In this document: piece after piece, positions 44,801 to 52,038 of the stretch
Numbering within the stretch: position 1 is the first letter of the stretch
How the letters are laid out: each line of letters opens with the position of its first letter
Source: Pseudomonadales bacterium
Lineage (GTDB): Bacteria; Pseudomonadota; Gammaproteobacteria; Pseudomonadales; Halieaceae
Assembly: GCA_024234815.1 (NCBI GenBank)
Contig: JACKNO010000001.1
Coordinates: 1,178,001-1,242,000 of the forward strand
Direction: 5' to 3'
DNA length: 64,000 nucleotides
Program-made: the position numbers and the translations under genes
Notes under the pieces: generated by a model
What the model was told of the DNA's origin: nothing
What the model saw: the letters and a program-made list of their open reading frames with translations, nothing else
Database searches by the model: none

Positions 44801-44981
44801 TCCGCTGCTGTCGGATGTATTTTTTGTGAACATGTCGGTGACTATCATGGCGGGACTGGGTTTCGCTTCGGTGTTGACCCTGATCGTAGTGCCTACGCTG
44901 TATGCGGTATTTTTCAGGATCAGCAAGCCTGATGGTGTTAACGCTGTTGTTGACGCAGTCCCTGTTGTGGCCAGTAGTTGA
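41886..44981 (+). CDS. RND efflux pump inner-membrane transporter (HAE1/AcrB-like)
   Basis: Proton-driven trimeric exporter of 1031 residues with twelve TM helices and two large periplasmic loops. It starts MNIGEYSVKNRVISWLLVVI, contains YPGATAREVQDELTYHLEDA (porter domain), and TM4 carries LGMLVDNAIVVAEGMQVRME, where AcrB-type pumps usually have two adjacent Asp. Here the second is Asn, as in some TriC-like pumps. TM10-12 hold SLIGLLIKNAIVLIEEIDQQ (essential Lys) and RPVVLAAATTILGLIPLL. The annotated start is GTG 41886; ATG 41892 is an alternative, and GGGGTG (41875-41880) is better spaced for the GTG. Drug substrates cannot be inferred. Confidence 0.93.
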   Translation: MGMNIGEYSVKNRVISWLLVVIMIGGGVAAFERMGKLEDPAFTIKSAKILTLYPGATAREVQDELTYHLEDAIQKMPQVKRIKMSVSRPGLSDILIDFKDEYKAADLPNIFDELRRKVADVRPSLPPGAQAPIVLDDFGDVYGIYLMLTGDGYSWRDLYDTADAVKKKLVLVDGVRKVVIDGEQREVVYLDIPRSTIAEMGLDLSQIGTVLGSQNVVVDAGNVQVGDDYVRFSPTGDFQSVQEIGDVLISSSDRKLIRLKDFATITRAYEEVPNKMYYVNGKPGLSIGISMTGGQNVVEVGRNVNAMLDSLLPIIPIGMKLETVYNQPAEVEKSVGGFIVSVGQAVAIVLVVLLAFMGARTGIVIGAVLLITVAGTLFFMHIFGIELQRISLGALVIALGMLVDNAIVVAEGMQVRMEAGMKAVQAASEAVGKTIWALLGGTVIGILAFSAIGLSPDNTGEFASSLFYVILISLSLSWVTAISTTPLLCALLLKPGSEASGQDRDPYAGKMFQAYRGAVATAINHRWITLVAVVCMFVMAAIGFGSIKSGFFPDSSTPIFFVDLWEPEGTDIRKTREDTLRVSEFVRTQPGVVQTSSVIGGPHQRFTLVYDPREPTRVYSQIVVRTESLDQIPAVAAATREYMRQEMPWTDPIIKPMRIGPGRDSKIEARFSGPDEAVLRELSETAEAIMRDDPNATDVRNDWRSPVKVSTPVFNEQVARQLGVDRQELGDALRMAFDGYDVGRYRDGNRLLPIRLRAPEEERNNIDQVRDIQVWSPVLRRTVPVSQVVSDYETRWENSVVRGRNRIQTIIASCNPVDGMAAPLLERLWPQIEAIELPPGYQLEWGGEYEDSQNAQAGLATSLPVGFLLMILTSIFLFGKLRQPMIIWLTVPLAIVGITVGLLSTDGAFDFMSLLGALSLIGLLIKNAIVLIEEIDQQIDSGKDRYEALLDSCVSRVRPVVLAAATTILGLIPLLSDVFFVNMSVTIMAGLGFASVLTLIVVPTLYAVFFRISKPDGVNAVVDAVPVVASS

Positions 44982-45000
44982 CCTTACTGCTTTGATGCGT

Positions 45001-45314
45001 AAGTTGGTTTGGTTTGGTGCTCTGCCTGCCGCGTCCCCGATGGGTGGCAGCCTCCTCGGTTGATACCCCACGCCCTCGGTAGGCTGCCACCCACCGGGGA
45101 CGCTAGTCTTGTGCCTATCACCGGGGGTAGGCATTTTCGATCTACGGAACCACCCTCGATGCCAGCGACCCGCAGGGCAAAACCCCCTGAAGGGCGTGGG
45201 GTATCAACCGCCAGGGGGTTTTGTCCTGTGGGGCGCGAGATAGGCACCGACACCGACCGGCTATGACCTTTGTATGTCATACGAACCGCCGGATTCGGAT
45301 TGGATGAATCACCC
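45001..45314 (+). repeat. Hairpin unit 1 of locus B
   Basis: First hairpin: arms 45031-45053 and 45081-45103, 22 of 23 paired, core GGTTGATACCCCACGCCCT at 45058-45076. Second hairpin: arms 45172-45189 and 45212-45229, 16 Watson-Crick pairs plus two G-T wobbles, reverse-oriented core at 45191-45209. A conserved block ending ATTGGATGAATCACCC closes the unit. Confidence 0.85.
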
Positions 45315-45627
45315 AAATTGGTTTGGTTTGGCGCCGCCTCCCGCGTCCCCGATGGGTGGCAGCCTCCTCGGTTGATACCCCACGCCCTCGGTAGGCTGCC
45401 ACCCACCGGTGCCGCTAGTTTTGTGCCTATCCCCGTGGATCGGTTTTCATAAGCTACGGAACCACCCTCGATGCCAGCGACCCGCAGGGCAAAACCCCCT
45501 GAAGGGCGTGGGGTATCAACCGCCAGGGGGTTTTGCCCTGTGGGGCGCGAGATAGGCTTGGACATCGATCAGCTGTGGCTTTTTATATGCCATATGAGCG
45601 GCCGGATTCGGATTGGATGAATCACCC
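45315..45627 (+). repeat. Hairpin unit 2 of locus B
   Basis: Hairpins at 45343-45415 and 45484-45541 with cores at 45370-45388 (+) and 45503-45521 (-). The outer end of the first stem has decayed (GGTGCCGC for GGGGACGC), while the second stem gains a Watson-Crick pair where unit 1 has a wobble. Confidence 0.85.
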
Positions 45628-45870
45628 AAATTGGTTTGGTTTGGCGCTGCCTCCCGCGTCCCCGATGGGTGGCAGCCTCCTCGGTTGATACCCCACGCCC
45701 TCGGTAGGCTGCCACCCACCGGGGACGCTAGCTTTGTGCCTATTCCCGGGGACAGGTATTTTCGATCTACGGAACCCTCCTCGATGCCAGCGACCCGCAG
45801 GGCAAAACCCCCTGAAGGGCGTGGGGTATCAACCGCCAGGGGGTTTTGTCCTGTGGGGCGCGAGATAGGC
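45628..45870 (+). repeat. Hairpin unit 3 of locus B (lacks the closing block)
   Basis: Hairpins at 45656-45728 and 45797-45854 with cores at 45683-45701 (+) and 45816-45834 (-). The first stem is intact as in unit 1. The unit ends after GGGGCGCGAGATAGGC and lacks the AT-richer closing block of units 1 and 2, so it marks one end of the array. Confidence 0.85.
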
Positions 45871-45958
45871 CACAACACGCCACCATCTAGCAGAGCCCCG
45901 TTGCGTTTTCTTCACACACTGTGCGCCAGTGAACTGAGCCGCCTACGCTCCACGGCAG

Positions 45959-47431
45959 TTATCGGCAAACAACCTCAAAACCATCGTCCCGCGGCTCAAA
46001 AACAAGATGCTGATTGATGCATTCAGGCGTTTCTCCCACAGAGTGGCTGACAAAAATGATGTGCGTATCGCTGTTTGCGGCGATATGGTCGATAGCCCGG
46101 AGCATCAGCTTTCGGTGGTGCCCGTCCAGACCCAGGGTGGGTTCGTCCAGCAGGAGAATAATCGGCGACTTCACCATAGCCCTGGCCAGCAGCACCATGC
46201 GCTGAACGCCGAATGAGAGGGCGTCAAAACTTTCCCTGGCATATTGGCCCAGACCCAGGGCTGCGAGCCATTGCTGCGCAGTGTCGCGCTGTTGGTCACC
46301 CCAGTCGTCGTACAGGCCGATAGTGTCGAAAAAGCCCGACACCACCACCTCCACCACGCACATGCCGCGTACATAGTTGAGGTGCAGTTGGGTATCGAGT
46401 TGGCCGTATTTCTGCTTGATGTCCCACACGCTCTCGCCGCTGCCGCGGCGGATACCGAACAGGGTAATGTCCTGGCCGTAGGCCTTGTGGTTGTCGCCGG
46501 TGATCAGGCTCAGCAGCGTGGACTTGCCGCAACCGTTGGGGCCAGAGACGCAGCAGTGAGAGTCCCGTCCCAGCACCCAGTTGACCTTGCGCAGCACGGT
46601 CAGGTCGCCATAGGAGACGCAGACATCGCGCAATTCGACCAGCGGGCCGCTTTCGGGAAGCGTATAGGGTCGCGGGGCGGGTTTGGGCAGCGCGTCCAGA
46701 GCGGCCATCGCCGGGTTCATGAGCTTGCGCACGTTCTCGTTCGCGATGATTTCTGGGCGGCTTGCGCTGGCGACCACGCTGCCATTATCGAGCACCATCA
46801 CGTGGGAAATACCTGCCGGGATATCCTCGAGCTGACGGCACAGCAGGAGTAGCGTTATGTCCGAGTGCAGCAGCTCATCGATGATAGTGCGCATATCTGC
46901 CTGGCTGGCCCGGTCCAGCCCGTCCAGGGGGCTGTCCAGGATCAGCAGGGCAGGCTCGTTCAACAGGGCGCGTATCAGCAGCGTTTTACGCATCTCTCCG
47001 GTGGAGATGAAACGCAGCCCGCGATGCAGGATATGCTGGATATGCAGGCGCGAGACCCATTGCTCGAAGCGCGCATCGGCTTCCCTCCCGCCCAGAATGA
47101 CCGAGCGCACAGTGGTGCCCGGATCGCTGGCATCGGCGCGAAACTCGGAGTCATCCAGTTTGCGGTCGCGGTCACACAGGGCCTTGGCCTGCTCAAAACA
47201 GACGTAGGCGACGCCCCTGTCCTCGAGCAGTTGTGAGCGCGTGTAGTTGCCGGAGTAGTGGGTTGCCTGGGCGCTCAGGACGCGCGCCAGGCTGGTCTTG
47301 CCGGCTCCGTTGGGCCCCAGGCAGGCCCATTGCTGGCCGGAGTTTGGCGACCAGTTGATGTCACGCAGTGCGGGCAGTGCCCGGTAGACCAGGTTGATCT
47401 TGTCCAGGTGCAGTAAGGGTGTCGGTGTCAT
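45959..47431 (-). CDS. Twin ABC ATPase of the ModF/PhrA type
   Basis: Cytoplasmic protein of 490 residues with two ABC cassettes and no membrane domain. Cassette 1: Walker A GPNGAGKTS, signature ISTGEMRK, Walker B LLILDSPLDGLD. Cassette 2: Walker A GPNGCGKST, GITLFG-type region DITLFGIRRGSGESVWDIK (a ModF hallmark), signature LSFGVQRM, Walker B ILLLDEPTLGLD and switch His in IIFVSHS. In cassette 1 the catalytic Glu after the Walker B Asp is Ser (DSP instead of DEP), so that site may bind but hydrolyse ATP poorly. E. coli ModF lies near molybdate genes; none are here. Its function is poorly known in general. Confidence 0.87.
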   Translation of the reverse strand: MTPTPLLHLDKINLVYRALPALRDINWSPNSGQQWACLGPNGAGKTSLARVLSAQATHYSGNYTRSQLLEDRGVAYVCFEQAKALCDRDRKLDDSEFRADASDPGTTVRSVILGGREADARFEQWVSRLHIQHILHRGLRFISTGEMRKTLLIRALLNEPALLILDSPLDGLDRASQADMRTIIDELLHSDITLLLLCRQLEDIPAGISHVMVLDNGSVVASASRPEIIANENVRKLMNPAMAALDALPKPAPRPYTLPESGPLVELRDVCVSYGDLTVLRKVNWVLGRDSHCCVSGPNGCGKSTLLSLITGDNHKAYGQDITLFGIRRGSGESVWDIKQKYGQLDTQLHLNYVRGMCVVEVVVSGFFDTIGLYDDWGDQQRDTAQQWLAALGLGQYARESFDALSFGVQRMVLLARAMVKSPIILLLDEPTLGLDGHHRKLMLRAIDHIAANSDTHIIFVSHSVGETPECINQHLVFEPRDDGFEVVCR

Positions 47432-47513
47432 AGTGTATTCGTGGCCTGGTAATGCAGCTTGTATCCGGCGCTCGCGGCTGGCTTAATCCTGTTAAACCCT
47501 CCTGTCACACCCA

Positions 47514-48149
47514 GTGGATGATTCAGTAGTGCCGGTACCCCTGCTAGAGCTTATTGAGACCCGACTGTCGGACCATAATCCCGGTAAAAAGGTCTGGCGC
47601 CGACTGATGAAGCGTTCAGCGGTCGCCATGATCCTGCAGGTGCGCGCGGGTGAGCTGAACATTCTAATGATTAAGCGGGCGGAACGGGAGGGGGACCCCT
47701 GGTCAGGCCACATGGCTTTCCCCGGAGGGCGCATGGACAAGGTGGATGCTCACGGCTTTGCAGTGGCCGTGCGCGAGACCGAGGAGGAGGTCGGTCTCAC
47801 GCTGGGCCCGGAGGATCAGTGCATCGGCCGGTTGTCGGATATTATTACCCGACCCAAAAGGGGGCCATTCGGCATGGCGGTGACGCCTTTTGTGTTTCGC
47901 CTGGAACGAGAGGTGACCTTCACGCCCAATGAGGAGGTCGCGGAGGTTGTATGGGTGCCGCTGGAATTCCTGCTCGATACTGACAACCGTGACCAGATGG
48001 AGTGGAAATACAAAGGGGTGAAGATTCCCATGCCCTGCTATTTTTTCGAGGATCGGTGTATCTGGGGGTTGTCGCTTATGATGCTGGATGAGTTGATGGA
48101 CCTGGTCGAAGGCAAAAATCCGCGGCGGCCGCGCTGGCGCCGACGCTGA
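47514..48149 (+). CDS. NUDIX hydrolase, probable CoA pyrophosphatase
   Basis: 211-residue NUDIX enzyme. The motif is GRMDKVDAHGFAVAVRETEE followed by EVGL: the core REtxEExG is complete, but the first Glu of Gx5E is replaced by Asp. MKRSAVAMIL and KRAEREGDPWSGHMAFPGGR precede it; the latter matches the CoA-pyrophosphatase (NudL-like) extended signature with SGxxxFPGG. The likely reaction is hydrolysis of CoA to phosphopantetheine and 3',5'-ADP, by family analogy. The frame starts with GTG at 47514 and no clear Shine-Dalgarno sequence, so the exact start is uncertain. Divergent from the twin ATPase gene across 82 nt. Confidence 0.85.
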   Translation: MDDSVVPVPLLELIETRLSDHNPGKKVWRRLMKRSAVAMILQVRAGELNILMIKRAEREGDPWSGHMAFPGGRMDKVDAHGFAVAVRETEEEVGLTLGPEDQCIGRLSDIITRPKRGPFGMAVTPFVFRLEREVTFTPNEEVAEVVWVPLEFLLDTDNRDQMEWKYKGVKIPMPCYFFEDRCIWGLSLMMLDELMDLVEGKNPRRPRWRRR

Positions 48150-48254
48150 CAGCCCCGCCGGTCCGCTCCCCCGGGCTGCACATAGCCCTGCACGCCGGAG
48201 GCGGGGGGCATGCCCCGGTGAGTATCAATGAACCCGTGACAAAGGGGATTGTTA

Positions 48255-48875
48255 TCAACGGGCTTCGCGCAGGAACGCCTTGGTATCGAGCATCATCTCC
48301 CGCACGGCGGGGTCTTCTTTGCTGGCCGTGGCCAGGGCCTCGGCGTCCACCTTGCCGTCTATGTAATCCGCGAGCAGTTCCAGCAATACCGGCGTCATTT
48401 TGGGCTCGCGCGCCCAGCGTGGAGCATTTACCAGGTTGCCGGTGACCCAGTCGCCGCTGCGGCTGAGCCAGTAGCCACCGCAACTGGACAGGCTGTAGTC
48501 CCCGGGGCGGCCATAGCTCACGTTGGGGGTGTGCGGGTTGAAGCCGCCCGGCACTTCCTCATTTATACGCGACAGGGCCATTACCCATTCGCTGCCCGCG
48601 GGGAACAGTTCCGGGTCGGGCCGGCAGTAATCGCCGGTTTTCAGCCAGACGCGAATCTCAGGGGTATCCGGATTACCCCGCAATACGCGGTCTATAGCCA
48701 GGTCGATGGAATTGCCCTTGCCACTGACGACCGTGCCGCTGACCACGAGGTCGGCGCGGGCCTGTACGTCAACGAAAGAACCCTGCCAGAGGCAGTCGCA
48801 CTCCGCCCTGGCGGTGAGGGCGGTACTCAGCCAGCCCGCGCCGCACAGGAAAAAGCACAGGAAGCGCAGCACCAC
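48255..48875 (-). CDS. Secreted protein with TIMP/netrin-like pattern, downstream of hemB
   Basis: 206-residue precursor with a signal peptide (FLCFFLCGAGWLSTALTARA) and mature start ECDCLWQG. The mature region (SFVDVQARADLVVSGTVVSG, IDLAIDRVLRGN, VWLKTGDYCRPDPELFPAGS, EWVMAL) resembles the N-terminal OB-fold of tissue-inhibitor-of-metalloproteinase/NTR proteins: a CxC start, ADxVVxGxV, an 'rvlrG' strand and a later Cys before a hydrophobic strand. The assignment is by eye and tentative. A second half with NLVNAPRWAREPKMTP and a C-terminal helix is unassigned. Start GTG 48875 lies 7 nt after hemB, so it is in the hemL-hemB unit, although it is extracytoplasmic. Confidence 0.75.
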   Translation of the reverse strand: MVLRFLCFFLCGAGWLSTALTARAECDCLWQGSFVDVQARADLVVSGTVVSGKGNSIDLAIDRVLRGNPDTPEIRVWLKTGDYCRPDPELFPAGSEWVMALSRINEEVPGGFNPHTPNVSYGRPGDYSLSSCGGYWLSRSGDWVTGNLVNAPRWAREPKMTPVLLELLADYIDGKVDAEALATASKEDPAVREMMLDTKAFLREAR

Positions 48876-48882
48876 GGCCCGG

Positions 48883-49890
48883 CTACTGCAGCGCCCTGGC
48901 GGCTTCGAGGGCGAAATAGGTGAGTATGCCGTCGCAACCGGCGCGCTTGAAGGCCATCAGGGACTCCAGCATCACCGGCTGTTGCTGCAACCAGCCCTGC
49001 TGGAAGGCGGCCATATGCATGGCGTACTCGCCGCTGACCTGGTAGGCGAAAGTGGGCGCGCGCAATTCGTCCTTCACTCGTCGCACGATGTCCAGGTAGG
49101 GCATGCCGGGCTTCACCATAATCATGTCGGCGCCTTCGGCCAGGTCCAGGGCGCACTCATGCAGGGCCTCATCGCTGTTGGCCGGGTCCATCTGGTAGCT
49201 GTATTTATTGCCGCCCCTGATGTTGCCAGCTGACCCGACCGCGTCACGGAAGGGTCCGTAGTAGGCCGAGGCGTATTTGGCGGAGTAGGCCATGATCAGG
49301 GTGTTGTAAAAGCTGTCTGCTTCGAGCTGGCTGCGAATGGCGCCGATGCGGCCATCCATCATGTCGGACGGCGCGACCACATCGGCGCCCGCCGCCGCGT
49401 GAGACAGGGCCTGTTTTACCAGGACCTCGGTGGTGATGTCATTGAGAACGTAGCCGGTCGCATCGATGATGCCGTCCTGGCCGTGGGTGGTGAAGGGGTC
49501 CAGTGCGACATCGGTAATCACGCCCAGTTCGGGTAGCGCATCCTTCAGCGCCTTGACCGCTCTCTGCACCAGTCCGTCGGCATTGAACGCCTCCTCCGCC
49601 AACAGGCTCTTGCGTTCCGGGCCCACCACCGGGAACAGGGCCAGGGCGGGAACTCCCAACTGGTGCACTTCCCTTGCCTGCTCCACCAGCAGATCAATGC
49701 TCAGGCGCTCTATGCCGGGCATGGAGGCTATGGGCTCGCGCTGGCCTTTGCCCTCCAGCACAAAGACCGGAAAAATAAGGTCCGCCGGGCTCAGTCCGTT
49801 CTCGCGTACCATGGCGCGCGAGAAGGTGCTGGCGCGCAGGCGCCGCATGCGGGTCTGTGGGAACTGGCCTCGCTGGGTGGTGAATGCCAT
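48883..49890 (-). CDS. hemB: Porphobilinogen synthase (5-aminolevulinate dehydratase)
   Basis: Condenses two 5-aminolevulinate molecules into porphobilinogen in heme synthesis. The 335 residues show DLIFPVFVLEGKG, GVPALALFPV, ITDVALDPFTTHGQDGIID, VVAPSDMMDGRIGAIR, the Schiff-base lysines in YSAKYASAYYGPFRDA and MIMVKPGMPYLDIV, and AYQVSGEY. DVALDPFTTHGQDG without the cysteine triad is the Mg2+-dependent Pseudomonas-type site rather than the zinc type. ATG 49890 has AAGGAG 6 nt upstream and lies 14 nt after hemL; a longer frame to 49908 would overlap hemL. Confidence 0.98.
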   Translation of the reverse strand: MAFTTQRGQFPQTRMRRLRASTFSRAMVRENGLSPADLIFPVFVLEGKGQREPIASMPGIERLSIDLLVEQAREVHQLGVPALALFPVVGPERKSLLAEEAFNADGLVQRAVKALKDALPELGVITDVALDPFTTHGQDGIIDATGYVLNDITTEVLVKQALSHAAAGADVVAPSDMMDGRIGAIRSQLEADSFYNTLIMAYSAKYASAYYGPFRDAVGSAGNIRGGNKYSYQMDPANSDEALHECALDLAEGADMIMVKPGMPYLDIVRRVKDELRAPTFAYQVSGEYAMHMAAFQQGWLQQQPVMLESLMAFKRAGCDGILTYFALEAARALQ

Positions 49891-49904
49891 ACGCTGCTCC
49901 TTAT

Positions 49905-51185
49905 TCAAAGACCGGCCATTGCCGTGGCGGCCGCCGCGACAGTGTCCGCAATGTCCTGGTCGCTGTGTGCGCTGGACATGAAGCCCGCCTCGTAGGATGC
50001 GGGCGCCAGGTAAACGCCCAATTCGAGCATCCGGTGGAAGAACTGGTTAAACGCGGGGATGTCGCAGGCTATGACCTGGGCGTAATTGCGAATGTGTTGC
50101 TCGCCGGTGAAGAATCCACCGAACATGGTGCCTGCGTGATTGGTGGTGAATGGCACTCCGTTAGCGGAAGCGGCCGCGCGCAAGCCTTCGCAGAGCCGGG
50201 TGGTGCGCTCGAACAGGGGCGGGTAAAAGTCGGGTTGCGAGATGATATCCAGGGTGGCGAGTCCCGCGGCCATGGCGATGGGATTGCCGGACAATGTCCC
50301 CGCCTGGTACACCGGGCCCAGCGGAGCGATTTGCTCCATGATCTCGCGTTTGCCACCAAAGGCGCCTACCGGCATACCGCCGCCAATGACCTTGCCGAGA
50401 GTGGTGAGATCGGCCTCTATCCCATAAAAGCCCTGGGCGCCGGACAGGCCGAAGCGGAAACCGGTCATGACCTCGTCGAGGATGAGAACCGCGCCGCTGG
50501 CGGTGCACACCTCCCGCAGTGTCTCCAGGAAGCCCGGTGCCGGGGGGATGCAATTCATATTGCCAGCTACCGGTTCCACGATGACACAGGCGATGCGCTC
50601 GCCATATTCGGCAAACGCTGCCCGGACGCCTTCCGGATCGTTATAAGTGAGGGTCAGGGTGAGGTCGGCCAGTGCGGCTGGCACTCCGGGCGAGCTCGGG
50701 ACGCCCAGGGTGAGGGCGCCGGACCCGGCCTTTACCAGCAGGGAGTCGGAGTGGCCGTGGTAGCAGCCCTCAAACTTTACGATGGTGTCGCGCCCCGTAT
50801 AACCCCTGGCCAGGCGGATGGCGCTCATGGTGGCCTCGGTGCCGGAGTTGACCATCCGCACCATGTCCATACCCGGCATGATCTCGCAAATGCGCTCGGC
50901 CAACTGGATTTCGAGTTCGGTGGGGGCGCCAAAACTCAGCCCTTTCTCACTCTGGCGGATGACGGCCTCGCGCACCCCGGGATGGTTGTGGCCCATGATC
51001 ATTGGCCCCCAGGACAAAACATAGTCGATATAGCGTTTGCCAGCGCAGTCGACGACATGGGCGCCCTCGCTGCGTTCAATGAAAACGGGGGTGCCACCGA
51101 CGGCTTTGAAAGCCCTTACCGGCGAGTTCACGCCACCCGGGATATGGCGCCGGGCGCGGTCAAACAGATCTTCGGAAGTGCTCAT
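49905..51185 (-). CDS. hemL: Glutamate-1-semialdehyde 2,1-aminomutase
   Basis: PLP enzyme making 5-aminolevulinate from glutamate-1-semialdehyde, the last step of the C5 route. The 426 residues show HIPGGVNSPVRAFKAVGGTP, IDYVLSWGPMIMGH, VNSGTEATMSAIRLARGYTG, KFEGCYHGHSD, ILDEVMTGFR (PLP-pyridine Asp), the Schiff-base lysine in TTLGKVIGGGMPVGAFGG, and VYQAGTLSGNPIAMAAGL. Next gene is hemB, so two consecutive heme steps are encoded together; hemJ lies ~11 kb away in the same window. Confidence 0.98.
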   Translation of the reverse strand: MSTSEDLFDRARRHIPGGVNSPVRAFKAVGGTPVFIERSEGAHVVDCAGKRYIDYVLSWGPMIMGHNHPGVREAVIRQSEKGLSFGAPTELEIQLAERICEIMPGMDMVRMVNSGTEATMSAIRLARGYTGRDTIVKFEGCYHGHSDSLLVKAGSGALTLGVPSSPGVPAALADLTLTLTYNDPEGVRAAFAEYGERIACVIVEPVAGNMNCIPPAPGFLETLREVCTASGAVLILDEVMTGFRFGLSGAQGFYGIEADLTTLGKVIGGGMPVGAFGGKREIMEQIAPLGPVYQAGTLSGNPIAMAAGLATLDIISQPDFYPPLFERTTRLCEGLRAAASANGVPFTTNHAGTMFGGFFTGEQHIRNYAQVIACDIPAFNQFFHRMLELGVYLAPASYEAGFMSSAHSDQDIADTVAAAATAMAGL

Positions 51186-51284
51186 GCTGGTCCTGTCCTG
51201 TTGCGGAAGGCAAATTATCGGGGCTGGGGCCGGGAATATCCAGCGCGCAGGTCTACGGGCCTGGCGGCACGCCCGGGAAGTAGC

Positions 51285-52037
51285 TCATTGTCTGGTGCCG
51301 TCTCCTGTTCGTTCCAGCCAGAACAGGGTGTCTACGTAGGAGATGAAACGGCCCAGGTAGGCGGGTGACAGGTCGCGCATGGCTTCCAGTGAGCGGATTG
51401 CCAGCTTCTGCGGATTCAGCGGCCCGGAATCCGCCGGTGCGGTTTCCGCCTCGTGAGATACCAGAGCATCCGCACGCTGCCGGGCAAGCGCGTCGCGGAA
51501 ATAATGTGCGGCCTTGAGTTCCGCGCCGCCTTCTGGAAGTTTCACATCTGCGACGCCGCTGGTAACAGATCTGACGGTGTCCGCCTCATGGTTGCGCAGG
51601 ATATCGCCAATGGCGACTTGTGCTTGCGGGTCAACGGGCGCCGCCTGGTCCAGTCTATCGACAAGAGCGGTCAGCGCCGGCCCCACTGGTGACCGCTCTC
51701 GCCGCTTCGCCAGTCGCCTGAGCCCCCTGAAATCATGGTCTGCAAGCAGCACTTGTGCCTGGCTGCCCATATCGGGGCACCTTGCCGCGAGTTGCTCGGC
51801 AATGCCTGCCGCTGCAGCGCTCTGGGCGCACAACTCGGCCTCATAGGCCGCCAGGGCGGTCAGTGCCTTGTTGGCGACAAACTCCGCCACGGCTCCCTGC
51901 CGCTGCAGACTCTGACTGGCCAGGGTCTCGATGTAGTGAAAGCGAACGGGTTTGAAGCGGTCGGCGCCGCTGGCTCGCAGCGCCGCGATGGCCTGATGCA
52001 GGGTCGCCGCGGTGTCCTTCGTCGGGGTTTGGCTCAT
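51285..52037 (-). CDS. DUF2894-type protein, last gene of the motor operon
   Basis: 250-residue cytoplasmic protein without signal peptide or TM segment. It is mostly alpha-helical; blocks include LHQAIAALRASGADRFKPVR then FHYIETLASQ, LLADHDFRGLRRLAKRRERS, and the C-terminal LRDLSPAYLGRFISYVDTLF-like segment (seen as MRDLSPAYLGRFISYVDTLF) ending WLER. I assign DUF2894 from memory of these blocks and of its usual neighbours (DUF3348, DUF802, OmpA). Its ATG lies 1 nt after the OmpA/MotB stop, so translation is coupled. No catalytic motif is visible; a role as adaptor or partner of the motor is inference. Confidence 0.72.
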   Translation of the reverse strand: MSQTPTKDTAATLHQAIAALRASGADRFKPVRFHYIETLASQSLQRQGAVAEFVANKALTALAAYEAELCAQSAAAAGIAEQLAARCPDMGSQAQVLLADHDFRGLRRLAKRRERSPVGPALTALVDRLDQAAPVDPQAQVAIGDILRNHEADTVRSVTSGVADVKLPEGGAELKAAHYFRDALARQRADALVSHEAETAPADSGPLNPQKLAIRSLEAMRDLSPAYLGRFISYVDTLFWLERTGDGTRQ

Positions 52038-52038
52038 C

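Larger units (their letters stand above)
44982..45958. repeat. Gene-free region with three tandem ~312-bp hairpin units (locus B)
   Basis: Between the efflux pump and the twin ATPase gene nearly all of this ~980-bp gap is three near-identical copies of one unit (periods 312 and 313 bp by aligned hairpins). Each copy has two hairpins in opposite orientation with the shared 19-nt core in the loop. Open frames cross the array on both strands but are repeated with it, lack ribosome-binding sites and change at stems in a way that preserves pairing rather than protein, so I do not call genes. The last ~90 bases after unit 3 hold nothing I recognise. Confidence 0.85.

Noticed and set aside
45001..45870. 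CRISPR array or integron attC sites
   Set aside because: The units are ~312 bp with internal hairpins, without short direct repeats and unique spacers. The core does not match the attC consensus GTTRRRY / RYYYAAC, and no cas or integrase gene is near.
44984..45878. Repetitive proteins encoded by the hairpin array on both strands
   Set aside because: The frames repeat with the 312-bp unit, have no ribosome-binding sites and the changes between copies preserve stem pairing, not protein sequence.
48205..48216. GGGGCATGCCCC palindrome between the NUDIX gene and the hemB neighbour
   Set aside because: It is a perfect 12-bp palindrome but lies in a very GC-rich gap between convergent genes and lacks a T-run, so neither an operator nor a terminator call is supported.
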